Positions 16,024-25,124 of a stretch of 64,000 bases of DNA are shown one piece after another. How positions within the stretch are numbered: the stretch's first letter is position 1; each line of letters starts with the position of its first letter. Under the pieces are notes generated by a model. The model was not told the origin of the DNA. It did not search any database and saw only the letters and a list, made by a program, of their open reading frames with translations. Source of the DNA: Anaerococcus lactolyticus ATCC 51172 (GTDB taxonomy: Bacteria > Bacillota > Clostridia > Tissierellales > Peptoniphilaceae); contig NZ_GG666056.1 in assembly GCF_000156575.1 (NCBI RefSeq), positions 26,613-90,612 of the forward strand, given 5' to 3'. Made by a program: the position numbers and the translations under genes.

Positions 16024-17086
16024 GCAAATCATACCAATTTTTATTCCGTTTTTGGGTTGCCCTCATGACTGTGCCTTTTGTAACCAAGTAAAAATTACAA
16101 ATTACAAAGATATGGCAGATGAAAATTCAATAATAAAACAAATTGAAGACTATTTGACATATTTTAAGGATAAAAAAACAGCCAAAGAAATCGCATTTTA
16201 TGGTGGATCTTTCACAGGCCTACCCTATGAAACAATGGTTTCTTATCTAAAGATAGCGGGTATTTATAAAAAGAAGGGGATTATTGATAGAATCAGACTT
16301 TCAACAAGGCCTGATTATATAAATAATTTCATTCTGGATACTTTAAAGGCTTATGAAGTGGATACAATTGAACTTGGCATCCAGTCCTTTGATGATGAGG
16401 TCTTAGCAGCAAATGAGAGGGGCCACTCTGCTCTTGATTCAAAAAGAGCAAGTAAACTTATCAAAGACTATGGCTTTAAATTGGGCCATCAAATTATGCC
16501 GGGCTTGTATAAGGATAAGATGGAGAAAATTATAAAAACTGCCCTCGAGTCTGCCAAAATCAAACCTGACATCGCAAGGATTTATCCAACTCTTGTTATT
16601 AAGGATACTAAGCTAGAAAAATTTTATAAGGACGGACTCTATCAACCCTTAAGTCTTGAAGAAGCTGTTGAGATATCTGCAGAAATCCTAATGATTTTTG
16701 CTTATAAAGACATAAATGTCATAAGAATAGGCCTTCAGCCTACAGAAAATATCAATGAAGGTAGGGATGTGGTTGCAGGTCCTTTCCATGCTGCCATGAG
16801 ACAGCTCGTGGAGTCTTATATTTATAGGCTTTATCTTGAGGAAGTAATCAAAAAAGAAAACGTAAGTGGGGATGCCCTTATCCATGCTAAAGCCAAGGAT
16901 ATTTCTCTTATAGCAGGTAATAAAAAATCTAACAAAAAATATTTTTATGATAAGGCTAGGATAAAAATTGCCTTTGTAGGTGATGAAGATTTTTATCTTG
17001 AAAGCGATAATAGAAAAATAACTTTAGACTTAAAGGGTTTTATAAAGGCCTATGTTAAAAAAAAGTACGGTGGTGATTTAAATTAG
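16016..17086 (+). CDS. Elp3-like radical SAM protein
   Basis: 356-residue radical SAM enzyme. The [4Fe-4S] cysteines are Cys15, Cys19 and Cys22 in CPHDCAFC, followed by AFYGGSFTGLP, the SAM-contacting GGE-like motif, RLSTRPDYI and ELGIQSFDDEVL, the pattern of the Elp3/YhcC group. A related gene often sits between rnc and smc in clostridia. The KAT acetyltransferase domain of true Elp3 is missing, so tRNA wobble-uridine modification is only one possibility; the substrate is not known. Its stop overlaps the presumed smc ATT start. Confidence 0.82.
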   Translation: MTRQIIPIFIPFLGCPHDCAFCNQVKITNYKDMADENSIIKQIEDYLTYFKDKKTAKEIAFYGGSFTGLPYETMVSYLKIAGIYKKKGIIDRIRLSTRPDYINNFILDTLKAYEVDTIELGIQSFDDEVLAANERGHSALDSKRASKLIKDYGFKLGHQIMPGLYKDKMEKIIKTALESAKIKPDIARIYPTLVIKDTKLEKFYKDGLYQPLSLEEAVEISAEILMIFAYKDINVIRIGLQPTENINEGRDVVAGPFHAAMRQLVESYIYRLYLEEVIKKENVSGDALIHAKAKDISLIAGNKKSNKKYFYDKARIKIAFVGDEDFYLESDNRKITLDLKGFIKAYVKKKYGGDLN

Positions 17087-20000
17087 ACTAGAAAGTATAG
17101 AGTTAAAGGGTTTTAAATCCTTTGCAGAAAAGACAAAAATAAAATTTGATAGCCAGATAACTGCTGTTGTTGGGCCTAATGGATCAGGTAAGTCTAATAT
17201 TTCTGATGCCGTAAGATGGGTTCTCGGCGAGCAATCAATAAAGAGCTTGCGTGGTGCCAATATGAAGGATGTTATCTTTACTGGTGCCAAGAGCGCGATG
17301 AATATAGCTGAAGTTAGCCTTAATTTTTCTAACGAAGATAAGAAACTTGATATTCCTTACGATAAGGTAGCTATTACCCGTAGGATTTATAGGTCTGGCG
17401 AAAATGAATACAAGATTAATGATAAAAGAGTTAGGCTTAAGGATGTTAGGGAATTATTTTTAGATACAGGAGTTGGCAAGGAAGGCTATTCAATAATTGG
17501 CCAGGGTAGGATTGATGAGATAATCCTATCTTCTCCTAAGGATAGGAGGGCGATTTTTGAAGAAGCTTCTGGTATATCCAAGCACAAGTATAGGCGTGAT
17601 GAGGCAGGAAAAAAGCTAGAATCTGTAAACAATGACCTTGACCTAATTGAAAAGGAATTAGAATATAAGGAAAAAGACTACAAGCTCTTAAAAACCTACA
17701 AAGAAAATTATCTAAAGCATAAGGACTTAACTAATGAAATAAATAGGAAGGCTTTTTTCTACCTTAAAAATAAGTCCTATGATTTAATTAAAAAAAGAGA
17801 TAATCTAAAGATTGAGCTTGGGGACCTAGACGAAAAAATTACTAGCTTGGAGTCCCAAAACACAGTAATAAAAGAAAAGCTCAGTCCTTTTAGAAAAGAC
17901 TACGACTTAGATAAGCAAAGACTAGAAAAATTACTTGCTAGCCTTTCTTCCTACGAAAAAAATATAGAAAAAGCTATTTCAAGTTTGAAATTAAATGATC
18001 AAAAGCTAGACTATGACCAAAAAGATAGGGAAAGGATTAGTGAAATCCTTGAAAATCTTGAAAGTAATTTTATAAAAGCTGGAAATGATTTAGAAGAAAA
18101 GCAAAATAACCTCCTTAGCTTAGGACAAACAATTTCTGAAATTGAAAAAGAATTAGCAGTTAAAAAAGAGGCGAGGATAAGGCTTGAAGAAGAGATCAAG
18201 ATTTTAAATGAAGAAATATCTCAGCAAGAAAATGCTTATGAGGCAATAAAAACTCAAATTTTAGACTACCAAGTCTTTGAAAAGTCCAAGGCTATTATTG
18301 ATGAAAAAAGGAAAAAAGATCTAGAAGAGAAAAGATTAAAAATAGCAAGGCTTGATGCAGAAATAAAAGAATTAAATACTGAGTTTGAAAAGTCAAAGGC
18401 AAGCGAAGAGGCCTTATCTAGTGAGATTTTAGAAGAAGAGGACAATATAAGAAAGCTTGCTGGTGCTATAAATTTAGATACTGAAGAAATCAACAAGTTG
18501 GCAGCGAGTCTTAATAATTTAAAACTTGACCTTAAGTCCTTGCTTTCAGATTATAAAATTGAAAAAAATCTCTTGGAAAATAACCAGGGCTATTTTTATC
18601 CAGTCCAAGATTTCCTAAAAAAAACTAAGATAAATGGGCTTGCTGGGTTTTATTTAGACACCCTAGCCAACTTGATTTCGGTAAAGACTGGATATGAGGA
18701 AATAATCGATAACCTAATCGGAGCTGGTCTACAAAACATAGTCACAAGGAGCAAGGAAGACACTAGGGAATTAATAAATTTTGTCAATAGGGAAAAACTT
18801 GGCAGGTTAACATTCCTACCGATTGATTCTATAAATTCAGCTGTGAAGGAAAAACCAAGTGAGCCGGAAGTTATAGCCATGGCCTATGAACTTGTATCTT
18901 ATGATGAGAAGCTTAAGGGTATTGTTGGTCACTTCCTAGGATCAACTGTAGTTGTTAAGGATATAGATGCAGCCATTTCCCTATCAAAAAAAATAAAGGG
19001 TTATAGGATTATAAGCTTAAACCTTGATATTATTAATACTTGGGGGTCTATGGTTGCAGGAACCAATAAAAATAAACGCTCTACAACCAACCTCCTTAAT
19101 AGGAAGAAAAAATTAGTTGACCTTGAAAATTCAATTAAAAACCTAAATCAAAAACAAGGTTCTCTTGAAGTAAAAATTTCAGAAGTAAATCTTGACTTAG
19201 AAAAAAAGAAAGCTTCACTCATAGCTTTGAGAGATACTTACGAAAAAAAATCAGAAGTCAAGAAAGACCTTGTTAATAGTCTGGAAAGACTTAAGTTAAA
19301 AATTGAATCCCTAAGCCAGCAGAGAATTGATTTAAATGGTGGTGATGTCGACTATGAAGATAGGGAAAGTAGTGTTGATATTGATAAGCTAAAGGCAGAA
19401 GAAGAGGAACTTATAAAAATTCTAGGCCAAAAAAATAAAGACTTAGATGAAAAAACCGAAGCCTTTAATCTTTTGAAAGAAGAGCTAATCACCCTTACAA
19501 ATAAAATGGAAATATCCTTGAGAGATAAGAGCCTCGAGGAAAATAGCTTGGCTAATATCAAAAATTCTTTGGAAGATATAAGGTCTAATAAAAAAATCCA
19601 AGAAAAACTTTTGGCAAATCTTGAAAACGACCTTGACCTATCCAAGCAAAAGGCAGAAGAGCTAAATAAATCAATAGCCTTGTACCAAGAAGAAACTCAA
19701 AATTTAAGGTTGGTTATTGATGAACTTAAGGAAAGTCTTAAAAAAAGAGAAGGCGAAAATATAAAACTCATTGAGGAAAATCAGAAGTTTGAAGATGAAC
19801 TTAAAAATCTTGACATCGAGAGGGTAAAACTATCTTATAAACTTGATAACGCCAACGAAACTTATAAAAATCTCGAAGATGAAGTAGGGCCATATATAAC
19901 TATGAGCCTTGACGATTTAAAAGAAAAATTTAAGGAAGAAGAAAAAATAAGTCCTACAAAATCTGACTTGATTAATATCCAGAAAAAGATAAATGAAGTT

Positions 20001-20594
20001 GGATTTTTCACAGAAACAGCTGTTGAAGACTTTGATACAGTAGATAAGGAAGTCAATTTTATAAAAGAACAAGTTTCTGATCTTAAAAATTCAAAAGCAG
20101 ATATAGAAAAGATGATAGTAAGGCTTGAAAAAGAAATGAAGGATGAGTTTTCTAGAAATTTTGCTGTAATTAATAAGAATTTCACCAAAATTTTCAAAAT
20201 TCTCTTTATGGGTGGGGACGCAAGGCTAATCCTTGATAGCGAAGACTTCCTCACTGCAGGTGTTGAAATCGAAGCAAAGCCACCAAGCAAGTCCTTAAAG
20301 TCAATCTCACTTTTATCCGGTGGGGAAAAGGCCCTTACAGCTGTGGCTCTTCTCTTTGCGATTTTTGAGCAAAACCCTGCACCATTTTCAATCTTAGATG
20401 AGATAGATGCTGCCCTTGATGAAGCAAACATCAAAAGATATATAGAATACCTAAAGGGGCTATCTGATAATACCCAATTTATCATGATTACTCACAGGCA
20501 AACTACTATGCAACTAGCAGAAAAAATTCATGGTGTAACTATAGACGACGAAGGTATGTCGAAACTATATTCCATTGGCTTTGTTGAGAATTGA
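17082..20594 (+). CDS. smc: Chromosome segregation protein SMC, ATT start
   Basis: SMC ATPase of the condensin complex with ScpA/ScpB. Counted from 17082 the product has 1170 residues, the normal size. Order: N-terminal RLESIELKGFKSFAEKT, Walker A GPNGSGKS (about residues 31-38), coiled coil, hinge near residues 500-660, second coiled coil, then SLLSGGEKALTAVALLF (signature, about 1078) and ILDEIDAALDEANIKRY (Walker B and D-loop). An in-frame TAA lies at 17079-17081, and the first ATG (17247), or the first TTG just before it, would remove Walker A. The only workable start is ATT at 17082, behind GGTGGTGA. ATT initiation is rare; a base error in the assembly is the alternative. Confidence 0.92.
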   Translation: MRLESIELKGFKSFAEKTKIKFDSQITAVVGPNGSGKSNISDAVRWVLGEQSIKSLRGANMKDVIFTGAKSAMNIAEVSLNFSNEDKKLDIPYDKVAITRRIYRSGENEYKINDKRVRLKDVRELFLDTGVGKEGYSIIGQGRIDEIILSSPKDRRAIFEEASGISKHKYRRDEAGKKLESVNNDLDLIEKELEYKEKDYKLLKTYKENYLKHKDLTNEINRKAFFYLKNKSYDLIKKRDNLKIELGDLDEKITSLESQNTVIKEKLSPFRKDYDLDKQRLEKLLASLSSYEKNIEKAISSLKLNDQKLDYDQKDRERISEILENLESNFIKAGNDLEEKQNNLLSLGQTISEIEKELAVKKEARIRLEEEIKILNEEISQQENAYEAIKTQILDYQVFEKSKAIIDEKRKKDLEEKRLKIARLDAEIKELNTEFEKSKASEEALSSEILEEEDNIRKLAGAINLDTEEINKLAASLNNLKLDLKSLLSDYKIEKNLLENNQGYFYPVQDFLKKTKINGLAGFYLDTLANLISVKTGYEEIIDNLIGAGLQNIVTRSKEDTRELINFVNREKLGRLTFLPIDSINSAVKEKPSEPEVIAMAYELVSYDEKLKGIVGHFLGSTVVVKDIDAAISLSKKIKGYRIISLNLDIINTWGSMVAGTNKNKRSTTNLLNRKKKLVDLENSIKNLNQKQGSLEVKISEVNLDLEKKKASLIALRDTYEKKSEVKKDLVNSLERLKLKIESLSQQRIDLNGGDVDYEDRESSVDIDKLKAEEEELIKILGQKNKDLDEKTEAFNLLKEELITLTNKMEISLRDKSLEENSLANIKNSLEDIRSNKKIQEKLLANLENDLDLSKQKAEELNKSIALYQEETQNLRLVIDELKESLKKREGENIKLIEENQKFEDELKNLDIERVKLSYKLDNANETYKNLEDEVGPYITMSLDDLKEKFKEEEKISPTKSDLINIQKKINEVGFFTETAVEDFDTVDKEVNFIKEQVSDLKNSKADIEKMIVRLEKEMKDEFSRNFAVINKNFTKIFKILFMGGDARLILDSEDFLTAGVEIEAKPPSKSLKSISLLSGGEKALTAVALLFAIFEQNPAPFSILDEIDAALDEANIKRYIEYLKGLSDNTQFIMITHRQTTMQLAEKIHGVTIDDEGMSKLYSIGFVEN

Positions 20595-20679
20595 ATAAAA
20601 GCCTAAAACTAGTAAAATATTTACAAAAGATAAATTAAATTGCAGAAAAATTCTCGGCATCTTGCCCAAAGGAGGAAGT

Positions 20680-21165
20680 ATGGCAATTAGAAATATAAGA
20701 ATAGATGGAGATCCGATTTTAAGAAAGATTTCCAGACCAGTAGAAGATGTTACAGACAGGATTAGAATCCTTTTAGATGATATGGCAGAGACTATGTATG
20801 CCGCTGATGGTGTTGGTCTTGCTGCCCCACAAGTAGGAAACCTTAGAAGGGTTATAGTTGTAGACCCTAGAGATGGGGAAGATAGCCTAGTTAAGCTTGT
20901 AAATCCAGAAATTTTAGAAATGGACGGAGAGCAAATAGGTGTCGAAGGTTGTTTATCTATACCTGACTTTAATGCGACAGTCAAAAGGCCTGAGCATGTT
21001 AAGGTCAAATATTTGGATGAAAATGGGGAAGAAAAAATCTGGGATGCCCATGGTTTTCCAGCAGTCATTTTGTGCCATGAAATAGACCACCTCAACGGTA
21101 TTTTATTTAAGGATAAGTATATCGAAGAGTACAAACCAGAAGAAATGGTAGAAAACAATGATTAA
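20680..21165 (+). CDS. def: Peptide deformylase
   Basis: Metal-dependent removal of the N-formyl group from new proteins. All three active-site motifs are intact: GVGLAAPQ, EGCLS and HEIDH (HExxH type). The start is ATG 20680, six bases after AGGAGG; an in-frame TTG at 20662 would place the ribosome binding site inside the gene. Length 161. fmt overlaps the end by 8 bases, pairing formylation and deformylation. Confidence 0.96.
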   Translation: MAIRNIRIDGDPILRKISRPVEDVTDRIRILLDDMAETMYAADGVGLAAPQVGNLRRVIVVDPRDGEDSLVKLVNPEILEMDGEQIGVEGCLSIPDFNATVKRPEHVKVKYLDENGEEKIWDAHGFPAVILCHEIDHLNGILFKDKYIEEYKPEEMVENND

Positions 21166-22093
21166 TATATGTTTTATGGGTAATCCAAAGTTTGCTTTGC
21201 AGACTTTGGATATTCTTTATAGAGATGAAAATATAAATTTAAAGTTAGTTGTATCAGGCAAAGACAAGAAAAGGTCAAGAAATAAATTTAGCCCAACCCC
21301 TGTAAAAAAATATGCAGAAGATAATGGGATTAGGGTAGAAACTCCAGATTCTGTAAACACTGAGGAATTTCTAGACCTTCTTAAAGACTTAGAAATCGAC
21401 TATATAGTTGTAGTAGCCTTTGGTCAACTCATCAAGAAGATCATCCTAGATGGGTTCAAGGATAGGATAATAAACTTACATCCATCCCTACTTCCACTCT
21501 ACAGGGGAGCAAGTCCTATGCAATTTACCCTCCTAAATGGGGATAAAAAAACAGCTGCAACTGTTATGTTAATAGAAAAAGGTATGGACTCTGGCGACAT
21601 CTTAATTCAAAGAGAAATGGATGTTGACCCAAGCGATGATTATTTTGACCTAGAAGACAAACTTGGAAAAATCGGAGCTGAAGCCATTAGAGATGCCATT
21701 TTAAATTTTGACGAAGTTTATGAAAATAGGCTAGATCAGGATGACGAAAAGGCAACTTACTGTACAAAAATCGACAAAGAAATGGGAAAAATTGATTGGA
21801 ATAAATCAAGCAGGGAAATTCTAGATCAGATAAGAGCCCTAGTAGGTTTTCCTGTAGCATATTTTGATTATAAGGGCGAAAATGTTAAGGTTCACAAGGC
21901 AAGTCTAGCTGATAAAAAAGGCCAAGCTGGAGAAATATTAGCGGCCAACAAAAAGGATAAACTTATCATTGGGACATCTGATGGCTCAATAAGGATTGAA
22001 AAGATCCAATTTCCAGGCAAAAAAGCTATGGACACCACATCCTTCCTTTTGGGAAATGATGTAGAAGTAGGATTTGTTTTAGAAAATGAATGA
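21158..22093 (+). CDS. fmt: Methionyl-tRNA formyltransferase
   Basis: Formylates initiator Met-tRNA with 10-formyl-THF. The catalytic region VVVAFGQLIKKIIL, NLHPSLLPLYRGASPMQFTLLNGD and TVMLIEKGMDSGDIL contains the conserved Asn-His-Asp set. Length 311, with a C-terminal OB-type tRNA-binding domain. It overlaps def upstream and rsmB downstream by 8 bases each. Confidence 0.96.
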   Translation: MINICFMGNPKFALQTLDILYRDENINLKLVVSGKDKKRSRNKFSPTPVKKYAEDNGIRVETPDSVNTEEFLDLLKDLEIDYIVVVAFGQLIKKIILDGFKDRIINLHPSLLPLYRGASPMQFTLLNGDKKTAATVMLIEKGMDSGDILIQREMDVDPSDDYFDLEDKLGKIGAEAIRDAILNFDEVYENRLDQDDEKATYCTKIDKEMGKIDWNKSSREILDQIRALVGFPVAYFDYKGENVKVHKASLADKKGQAGEILAANKKDKLIIGTSDGSIRIEKIQFPGKKAMDTTSFLLGNDVEVGFVLENE

Positions 22094-23372
22094 TCTTGCT
22101 ATAATTTTTAATATCCTAAGAAGAGTTATCTATGAAGATGAAAAGTCTTCTGACATGATAAATTCTTATGCAGCAAAGGCAAGCAACCTATCTTTGATAA
22201 CCAAAACAGTCTATGGAGTTTTGGAAAATAAAATTTATATTGACTACATGATTAGGAAGTTATCTGATGTTAGGCTTAAAAAAATTCACAAACACGTTCT
22301 TTTGATTCTTGAAATAGGAATCTATAATATCCATTTTTTGGAAACCAAGGACTATGCCACAGTTGACAAATTAGTCGACCTTACTAAGGAAAAAAATAAG
22401 AGGTCAACAGGTTTTGTAAATGCAATCCTAAGGAGTTTTATCAGAGATGAAAAGGAGATAGCAAAAATTTACGAAACTGATGACATAAAGAGCCTTTCAA
22501 TTAGGTACTCCTTTCCAGAAGAAATTACCAAATATATCTATGATTTTTATGGAATGGATTATACCAAGGCATATCTGAGGGATGCAGGTAGGATAAGAGA
22601 TTTAGCTATTAGGGTAAATACACTAAAGATAAGTAGAGAAGACTTAAAAAAATTACTTATTAAGGCCGGATTTGAAATAGAAGACGGAAAGATTTCCCCA
22701 AATAGTTTGCTAGTAAAAAATCCAGCTGGCCTTGCAAGCTGTGAGGCTTTTAAGGATGGACTTTTTACCATCCAACAAGAAGCTTCTATGAAGGTTGTTG
22801 AGGTTTTAAATCCTAAGGAAAATTCTAAAATCTTAGACCTTTGTGCCGCACCAGGGACAAAGACAACTTACCTGGCAGAATTTACCAAAAATACAGGCAA
22901 AATAATTGCCAATGATATTTCTAAAGCAAAAAATAAGCTGATTTTAGAAAACATCCAAAGACTTGCTCTTGAAAATATAAGTCTTACAAACTATGATGCA
23001 TCAACATTTGTCAGTGCTTTCGAAAATGAATTTGACTTTTGTTTGGTCGATGCACCTTGTTCTGGGCTCGGAGTAGTGGGAAGAAAACCAGAAATACGAT
23101 ATAATAGAAATAAGGAAACGATTGTAAGGCTTGCAGACCTTCAAAAAGATATTCTAGTAAATGCTATAAAGTACGTAAAAAAAGGTGGATATCTTGTGTA
23201 TTCTACTTGCACCCTTGGTCCTTTGGAAAATAGAAATAATTTTAAATTTTTAATGGATAACAAGGATTTGGAATTAATTCAAATTGATGGCCAAGATTTT
23301 ATAGAATACAAGAGTTTTGAAGCCAACACTGATGGGTTTTTCATCAGTAAATTTAGGAAAATAAATGATTAA
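22086..23372 (+). CDS. rsmB: 16S rRNA m5C967 methyltransferase RsmB
   Basis: SAM-dependent rRNA methyltransferase. The N-terminal NusB-like domain (about residues 1-140) is followed by a Rossmann domain with ILDLCAAPGTKTTYLAE (SAM site), VDAPCSGLGVVGRKPE and YSTCTLGPLENR; the latter two hold the catalytic cysteines. Length 428 is standard. Overlaps rlmN by 8 bases. Confidence 0.93.
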   Translation: MNDLAIIFNILRRVIYEDEKSSDMINSYAAKASNLSLITKTVYGVLENKIYIDYMIRKLSDVRLKKIHKHVLLILEIGIYNIHFLETKDYATVDKLVDLTKEKNKRSTGFVNAILRSFIRDEKEIAKIYETDDIKSLSIRYSFPEEITKYIYDFYGMDYTKAYLRDAGRIRDLAIRVNTLKISREDLKKLLIKAGFEIEDGKISPNSLLVKNPAGLASCEAFKDGLFTIQQEASMKVVEVLNPKENSKILDLCAAPGTKTTYLAEFTKNTGKIIANDISKAKNKLILENIQRLALENISLTNYDASTFVSAFENEFDFCLVDAPCSGLGVVGRKPEIRYNRNKETIVRLADLQKDILVNAIKYVKKGGYLVYSTCTLGPLENRNNFKFLMDNKDLELIQIDGQDFIEYKSFEANTDGFFISKFRKIND

Positions 23373-24387
23373 TATAAACGATAAGACAATTTATGAAATT
23401 GAAAACTTATTTAAGGAAAGGTCCTACCAAAAATTTAGGGCCAAACAAGTTTTTAGGGCTATCCATGTCAATAGGCTAAATGATTTTGATGAAATGACAG
23501 ACCTACCACTTAAGATGCGAGAAGACCTAAAGGCTGATTTTAAGTTTGAGAGGATAAAAGTTCTTAAGACTTTTGAATCAAAAATAGATTCAACCAAGAA
23601 ATATCTTTTGGAGCTTCCAGATAAAAATATAGTTGAAGCTGTATATATGGATTATAAGGATAGGTCCACAATTTGCATTTCAAGCCAGGTTGGGTGTAGG
23701 ATGGGCTGTAGTTTTTGTGCATCAACCAAAAATGGACTCGTAAGAAATATGACTGCTTCAGAATTGATTGAGGAAGTATATCTCCTAGAAAGGCTCAATG
23801 GCCCGATTTCAAATATCGTTATTATGGGTATCGGCGAGCCACTAGATAATTTTGATCATATAAAAAAATTTATCGAAATAATAACAGACCCCAGTGGTAG
23901 AAATTTATCTCACAGGTCTATAACCCTTTCAACATCAGGTCTATCGCCAAGGATTAAAGACTTGGCAGATACAGGTCTTGACGTTAATTTGGCCTTGAGT
24001 CTTCACTATGCAGACGATAAAAAAAGAGCTGTCTATATGCCGGTTGCCAAAAAATATTCGATTAAGGATTTAATCGATGCTACAGACTATTATTTTGACA
24101 AGACTGGGCGTAGGGTTTCTTTTGAATATGTTGTGATAGATGGGGTTAATAACCTTACTGAAGATGTGGAAAACCTCCGCGACCTGCTTTTTGGTAAAAA
24201 TGTCCACATAAATCTGATTCCTCTTAATCCAATAGAGGAATTTAATCATAAAAAACCAGGAGCGAGAGTTCTTGAAGACTTTAAGCAAAGACTTATAAAA
24301 AGAGGACTAAATGCAACCATCAGAAGGTCCATGGGAATAGATATAGATGCCTCATGTGGCCAATTAAGAAATAATTATGCGAGGTAA
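23365..24387 (+). CDS. rlmN: 23S rRNA m2A2503 / tRNA m2A37 methyltransferase RlmN
   Basis: Radical SAM dual-specificity adenine C2 methyltransferase. The cluster cysteines are Cys111, Cys115 and Cys118 in CRMGCSFC; GIGEPLDNF and the SLHYADD stretch are family motifs, and the C-terminal IDASCGQLR contains the resolving cysteine. Length 340. The 3-base gap to the PP2C gene keeps it within the same operon. Confidence 0.95.
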   Translation: MININDKTIYEIENLFKERSYQKFRAKQVFRAIHVNRLNDFDEMTDLPLKMREDLKADFKFERIKVLKTFESKIDSTKKYLLELPDKNIVEAVYMDYKDRSTICISSQVGCRMGCSFCASTKNGLVRNMTASELIEEVYLLERLNGPISNIVIMGIGEPLDNFDHIKKFIEIITDPSGRNLSHRSITLSTSGLSPRIKDLADTGLDVNLALSLHYADDKKRAVYMPVAKKYSIKDLIDATDYYFDKTGRRVSFEYVVIDGVNNLTEDVENLRDLLFGKNVHINLIPLNPIEEFNHKKPGARVLEDFKQRLIKRGLNATIRRSMGIDIDASCGQLRNNYAR

Positions 24388-24389
24388 GC

Positions 24390-25115
24390 ATGAAATTTAG
24401 TACGATTACAAATATAGGCAAGATTAGGAATGAAAATGAAGATTCATTTTCTAATATCAGCCTAGGAGACTTGGATTTTTTCATTGTAGCTGATGGCATG
24501 GGCGGGCACAGCAAGGGCGAACTTGCTAGTAAGCTTGCTGCCAAGCTTTTTATAAAATATATAAAAGAAGCTGACATTGCTAGCTACAATTCTTATATAA
24601 AACTTTTGGAAGAAGCAATATTCTATGCCAACGAAGAAATATATAAATTATCGCTAGAGGATGGAAATATTAGGATGGGTACAACTGTAGTCTGCCTTTG
24701 CATAGACTACAAAAATAAAACCTACTACCTAAGCCACCTTGGAGACTCTAGAGCATATATTTATAGAAACGAGACCTTAAGTCAACTTACTAGGGACCAC
24801 TCCTTAGTGAATGATTTGTTGGATAGTGGGTCTCTTACAGAAGATGAGGCAGCAAATTTTATTAATAAGTCTGCCATAACTAGGGCTGTAGGCACTGAAG
24901 AAAAAGTTGTTGCTGATAGTAAATCCCTTCCAATGGAAGATGGTGACATTATACTAATGGTGACTGATGGGCTTACAAATGAACTGACAGATGAAAAGAT
25001 AAGACAGATAGTAAAAGCTAATAAGGATCCATACCAGATCTCATCTAAGCTTATAGAAGAAGCTATAGACCATGGTGGTAGGGATAATATTACTGTTACA
25101 ACAATCTTACTATAA
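24390..25115 (+). CDS. prpC: PP2C-type Ser/Thr phosphatase (PrpC/Stp)
   Basis: Metal-dependent protein phosphatase that reverses phosphorylation by the adjacent PASTA kinase. Motifs: NEDSF, VADGMGGHSKGE, MGTTVV, HLGDSRAYIYR, VTDGLTNEL and GGRDNITV, which place the metal-binding aspartates. Length 241. It begins 2 bases after rlmN and ends 9 bases before the kinase; phosphatase-kinase pairing is conserved in Firmicutes. Confidence 0.94.
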   Translation: MKFSTITNIGKIRNENEDSFSNISLGDLDFFIVADGMGGHSKGELASKLAAKLFIKYIKEADIASYNSYIKLLEEAIFYANEEIYKLSLEDGNIRMGTTVVCLCIDYKNKTYYLSHLGDSRAYIYRNETLSQLTRDHSLVNDLLDSGSLTEDEAANFINKSAITRAVGTEEKVVADSKSLPMEDGDIILMVTDGLTNELTDEKIRQIVKANKDPYQISSKLIEEAIDHGGRDNITVTTILL

Positions 25116-25124
25116 GAGGCTATT

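Noticed and set aside
17247..20594. smc starting at ATG 17247
   Set aside because: This would delete the N-terminal strand and the Walker A loop encoded in frame upstream, and there is no ribosome binding site.
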